In this document: piece by piece, positions 60,591-64,000 of the stretch
How the letters are laid out: every line of letters starts with the position of its first letter
Position numbering within the stretch: position 1 is the first letter of the stretch
Assembly (NCBI GenBank): GCA_024138025.1
Contig: JAMXBD010001098.1
Location: forward strand, 372,001-436,000
Reading direction: 5' to 3'
Source of the DNA: Combretum micranthum
Lineage: Eukaryota; Streptophyta; Magnoliopsida; Myrtales; Combretaceae
DNA: 64,000 nucleotides
The notes under the pieces: generated by a model
Database searches by the model: none
Told to the model about the DNA's origin: nothing
Seen by the model: only the letters and a program-made list of their open reading frames with translations
Translations under genes and position numbers: made by a program

Positions 60591-61445
60591 ATAGTATCTC
60601 TAAACAAAAATACGAGCAAAAATAAGCTTAGAAGTAAAAATATGCATTCCCAATTGCTGCTCCACCGCCTTATTTGCAAGAGCATCTGCATAAGAATTGG
60701 CTTCTCTATAAGTGTGGACTACTCTAACACGTGAATCTCTCTAAAGAATCTAATCGATGGGTCTAAGTAAATTAGCATGACAATGATCCTAATTAGTTTA
60801 CTAGACAACATGTCCACAATATTCTTATTAGCCATCTCTAAAATAGCATTCCTTATCCCCATATCTCAAGCTAATTGAGGTCCATAAAGTACCTCCCACA
60901 ACTCTGCTACTATTGCAGAACTTGCTGCAATGTTAGCCATGAATTCGCTAACCTATCTTCCTAACAATCTCTGCTTACCCGCAAGTAGAAGTAATAGCAT
61001 TTCCATTCTTCACATCCCCATTAGCATTGATTTTAAAGCATCAATATGGAGAAGGCTCCAACCAACTAATCTCTTTATTGTACTTCCTTAATAGGTCGAA
61101 CACTTCATAAATTGATTTCTTGCAAAAACAATATCCTTAACTTGAGCTATAATAGTAGAACAAAGAGAATTATCATGAATAATTTCCTCCACATAACCTC
61201 CTTATTCTTCCAACCCTAAATTAGCCAGCAAACAATTTCAAAATATATGGACCTAGAGATATTATCAGCCCACTCATTATCCATGAGATTAGTCACAACC
61301 CAATCATTAAACAACATACTCAAAAAATTGCTTAGCTTATGATAAGACAAATTTATACAATATAATAAACAGCACGATGACAGCCTCCTAGAACGTGATT
61401 AATATCCTCTGCTTATGTGCCACATAACTCATGCCTTGCATTCTT
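60590..61445 (-). pseudogene. L1-type LINE tail: zf-RVT and RNase H-like (RVT_3) remnants
   Basis: Minus strand, from high to low coordinates: an EDINHVLGGCHRAV-like piece (about 61380-61430) resembling the zinc-binding zf-RVT domain that follows plant LINE reverse transcriptase. About 200 bases later come CFKINANGDVKNGNA and SEFMANIAASSAIVAELWEV (about 60880-61060), then YREANSYADALANKAV (60660-60710). These match the KxNxDG, AELW and H.YREAN..AD.LA blocks of the RVT_3 RNase H-like domain. The frame is broken by stops and shifts. The 3' poly-A and the reverse transcriptase itself were not found. Confidence 0.7.
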
Positions 61446-62931
61446 AAGAATTATGCAGGTGTTATGCATATCAATAATTATGCGATGCTAAAAAGTAGTC
61501 TATCTTTTTATTGAATAATTACATTTGTTCTTCCATTAAATTTGATATTTAGCGATTATATTATCTTTACTATCCCTAGATCTTGCTAATGAATAATTCA
61601 CTCTAGTAATTTAGTGGACAAAGAAAATAAAAATATGATTTCATATATATATATATATATATATTAAAAGATTTTTGTTTTATTAATTGGAAAAATTTTA
61701 CATCACTTATCAAATAGCTTATATAAGTAGGCCTAGTTCGAAACATTCTATGTTGTACTTGTTGGTCCCGGGGTTGAATTGATTATAACTAAAAATTATG
61801 AATTTTTCAGCCTTTAAAAATTAAATCTCCTTTGAGTTAATTCACGAGAACAAGTTAAGTAACTAAAGCGAAATAGAAATTACAAGAAATTAAATTAATA
61901 GGAAAGAAAAGCTAAGTCAATGATATATAGTGGTTTCGCCTTGTGCGTCAATCCACTCTTTCAGCTACAAGCCGAGAACCCGTAATCCACACGAGTATAT
62001 TCCACTAATCTAATAAAAACTTGTTTACAAGTAGTTTATAATTTCACTCTACTCATTCTTCCTAGCTTTACTTTAGCTAACATTGACTATAGAGTTTCTA
62101 CTTTTAATACAAATCAAAGGAATGACTCACTACGGTTCCTCCACTAATCAAATAAAAGAACCAAATTGATAAAGTTGCAATAAAGAGATAATTGCACAAT
62201 ATCCATTCAAAGTTTGCAAGAAAGACCAGCATCTAATTTTTTGTTTTACTGCAACGTATTCTTTCTCTGTCTTTTTTCTTCTATTTTTTGTTGAAAGGAA
62301 ATCTTCTGATATATAGGCTTCTGGTCTTTAACGTTCAAAAAGGATTGTTGTAGGCAGTTAGGATATTTTTCTCTTCTAGAATCTTGGATGTTATCTTGAG
62401 CTTCTTACCTTGATATTGAAATTCGTATTTGAATTGAAATTTGAATGTAGCAAACTAATGCTTGATACTTATCTTAAAAACTGGCCTTTATTTATCTTGA
62501 AAAATTCATGTAAATTTGTCCCAAAACATATGTAAGCACATCTTCGACAGTCCATAGTATCCCTTGAAAATAAGAAAGATTCAAGTCATGTTTATCTTGA
62601 AGTTATTTAACATTAACTTGATCCTCTTGATAAATATTACCTATCATCTTTATATCTTCAAGTCTTCTCCTGAAGTTCCCTTTTGGCTGTATTAATTGTT
62701 CTTCCAGCATAGTCTCTAGAGTTCTTTTTGGGTACATGATATTATTCATTTTTCATCTTCTTTACTAAAAAATTTGCACACTTAATAATTTAATTAGTAA
62801 TTTTTTTACACTTTTGTTATTATCAAAACCTATTAAAGAGAACCTAACATTACATCAATGCCAAAATTTGAATGTTTTGCATGCTGTGTGCTTTAAGTAT
62901 GCTTTAATATGCTTAGATTATTAGTCCTCAC
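61446..62931. other. intergenic, no supported gene
   Basis: Contains an (AT)n run at 61641-61663. The stretch 61750-62750 has moderately complex sequence (GTTGGTCCCGGGGTTGA near 61761) that may be LTR-derived, but no edges or domains were identified. Confidence 0.35.
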
Positions 62932-63355
62932 TAGGGGTGTAAATGGATTAAGTCGATTCACAAACTACTTAAGTTTGACTTGATGTTTACTTGAGTTCGA
63001 TTCGAAAATTATCGAGTCGAGCTTGCACTCGAGATCCTTGAGTAGTTTATCTAGCTAAGATCGAGTTTTATATGTTTAACTCAATTAGCTTTTGGGCATA
63101 GTGGGGCTCTATCGAGTTTGAGTCGAGTATACATGTTAGTCAAATTTGAATCAATATTGACAATTAATATTATTTTAATAAGAACTAAAAATATTTTTAA
63201 TAACTTGAGCCTAAATGAGATTATTCTAATCGAGCTTGAGATTATGTAATATTATTTCAAGTTGAACTCAAGCATAAAATCTTAAGCTTGGTCGAGCTTG
63301 AGTTGATATCAAGCTTTAAAATTTCAAGTCGAGCTTCAACTTGTATGTAGCCCTA
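62932..63355. mobile_element. hAT-like MITE, family A, best-preserved ends
   Basis: Left TAGGGGTGTAAATGG and, reverse-complemented, right TAGGGCTACATACAAG. The flanking 8-mers GTCCTCAC and ATGCTGAC match at 5 of 8. Ends are rich in CGAGTTCGA, GAGTCGAGCTT and CAAGCTTTAA words; the core is AT-rich. It serves as reference for the related copies at 34584, 57818 and 58838. Confidence 0.65.
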
Positions 63356-64000
63356 ATGCTGACATGCTCGGTGTGTCATATTTCATGTGTTTTTTTTTTC
63401 CTCACATAGGTATCGTACCCAACCCATTATTTGCATTCCGTGCCATGTGCCTCCACATGCCTTTAAATGGGCTTGGTTTCACATATCATATATGTTTTTC
63501 TATGTTTTCTTTGTTGACTTTTTTCAAGTAGTATAAGTTATCGTTATTAGGTTAACAAAAATATAGAAAATAACTTTAAATTTTCGATGAAAGATGATAA
63601 ATCAATTTCGTATTTTATAATAATGAAAAATTAAGAGTAGTATATAATATTAGAGTATTTTAATAAGCTAACACTTGGAACTTGTAGTCACGAACCGTAA
63701 ACTATATAACATTTAATAAGTAGCGTTTTGGAAATTGTTAATGAGAAATGGATACTAAGATGTTACCCTTCAATATGCAATTGTGAAAATGAGACTTAAG
63801 TTATGAGGTATGATCTACAATAAAACTAGTTAGTTCTAGATAGCGTGTGTGGGAAAAAAAATCAATATGTAAAGCATCGTTTGCAAGCTGCGACTTAAGT
63901 GCCTATAAGATATTATTGGTATGTTAGGGATTTAATATGAAGTTAAATTTTTTATTTTTTTTATGGTGTTAATTTTTTCTACTTTTTATTTTAATTAATT
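63356..64000. other. intergenic, no supported gene
   Basis: AT-rich sequence with no recognised coding stretch or repeat before the window ends. Confidence 0.45.

Overview
This window reads as nuclear DNA of a dicot-like flowering plant. It is very AT-rich, its genes have GT-AG introns, and it holds chloroplast-targeted and secreted plant proteins, Ty3/gypsy and Ty1/copia relics, an L1-type LINE tail and many MITEs. The species cannot be named from sequence alone. No rRNA, tRNA, CRISPR array or bacterial-type operon was seen.

Layout. 1-12.4 kb is retrotransposon debris, mostly minus strand: the 3' region of a Tat/Athila-like gypsy element, a gag fragment with a tRNA-Met-type primer site, a decayed gypsy gag-pol (6.2-9.07 kb) and a 2.9-kb solo LTR (9.4-12.3 kb) that seems to sit inside that element's LTR. 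12.4-16.9 kb holds three small DNA transposons. 17.2-23.1 kb is the best gene: a five-exon GDSL esterase/lipase of 377 residues with all splice phases consistent and the full catalytic set. Two of its introns carry hAT-type insertions. 23.3-33 kb is intergenic, with a copia RNase H remnant, a hAT element and a 2-kb Tourist-like element swollen by an AT-rich minisatellite. 33.3-41.5 kb is a dead tandem copy of the GDSL gene, cut by an LTR-type insertion, a hAT relic with a deletion, and a 4.6-kb antisense solo LTR. 41.6-55 kb is another transposon field: hAT, Tourist, nested long LTRs, a CACTA MITE nested in a MULE MITE, and a 1.3-kb MULE-like element. 56.5-59.4 kb is a seven-exon gene for a chloroplast single-domain rhodanese (STR15/STR16/SEN1 type). 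It has a clear active-site loop but two apparent reading-frame lesions, and two introns carry hAT-type MITEs. 60.6-61.4 kb is an antisense LINE tail.

The two genes are unrelated and show no functional link. The main story is turnover by small non-autonomous transposons. Ten or so hAT-like elements in five sequence families share one design: TAG-type or CA-type ends, 8-bp target duplications in the best cases, and ends packed with a short repeated word (GAGCTC/CGAGC, GGTTCG, GGCTC, CCGGT). Three or four long LTRs likewise carry an internal block in which one short word, different in each, is repeated. I found no convincing new protein-coding system. The most notable items are these word-repeat designs, the possibly cargo-bearing MULE at 53.7-55.0 kb, and the frame lesions of the rhodanese gene.
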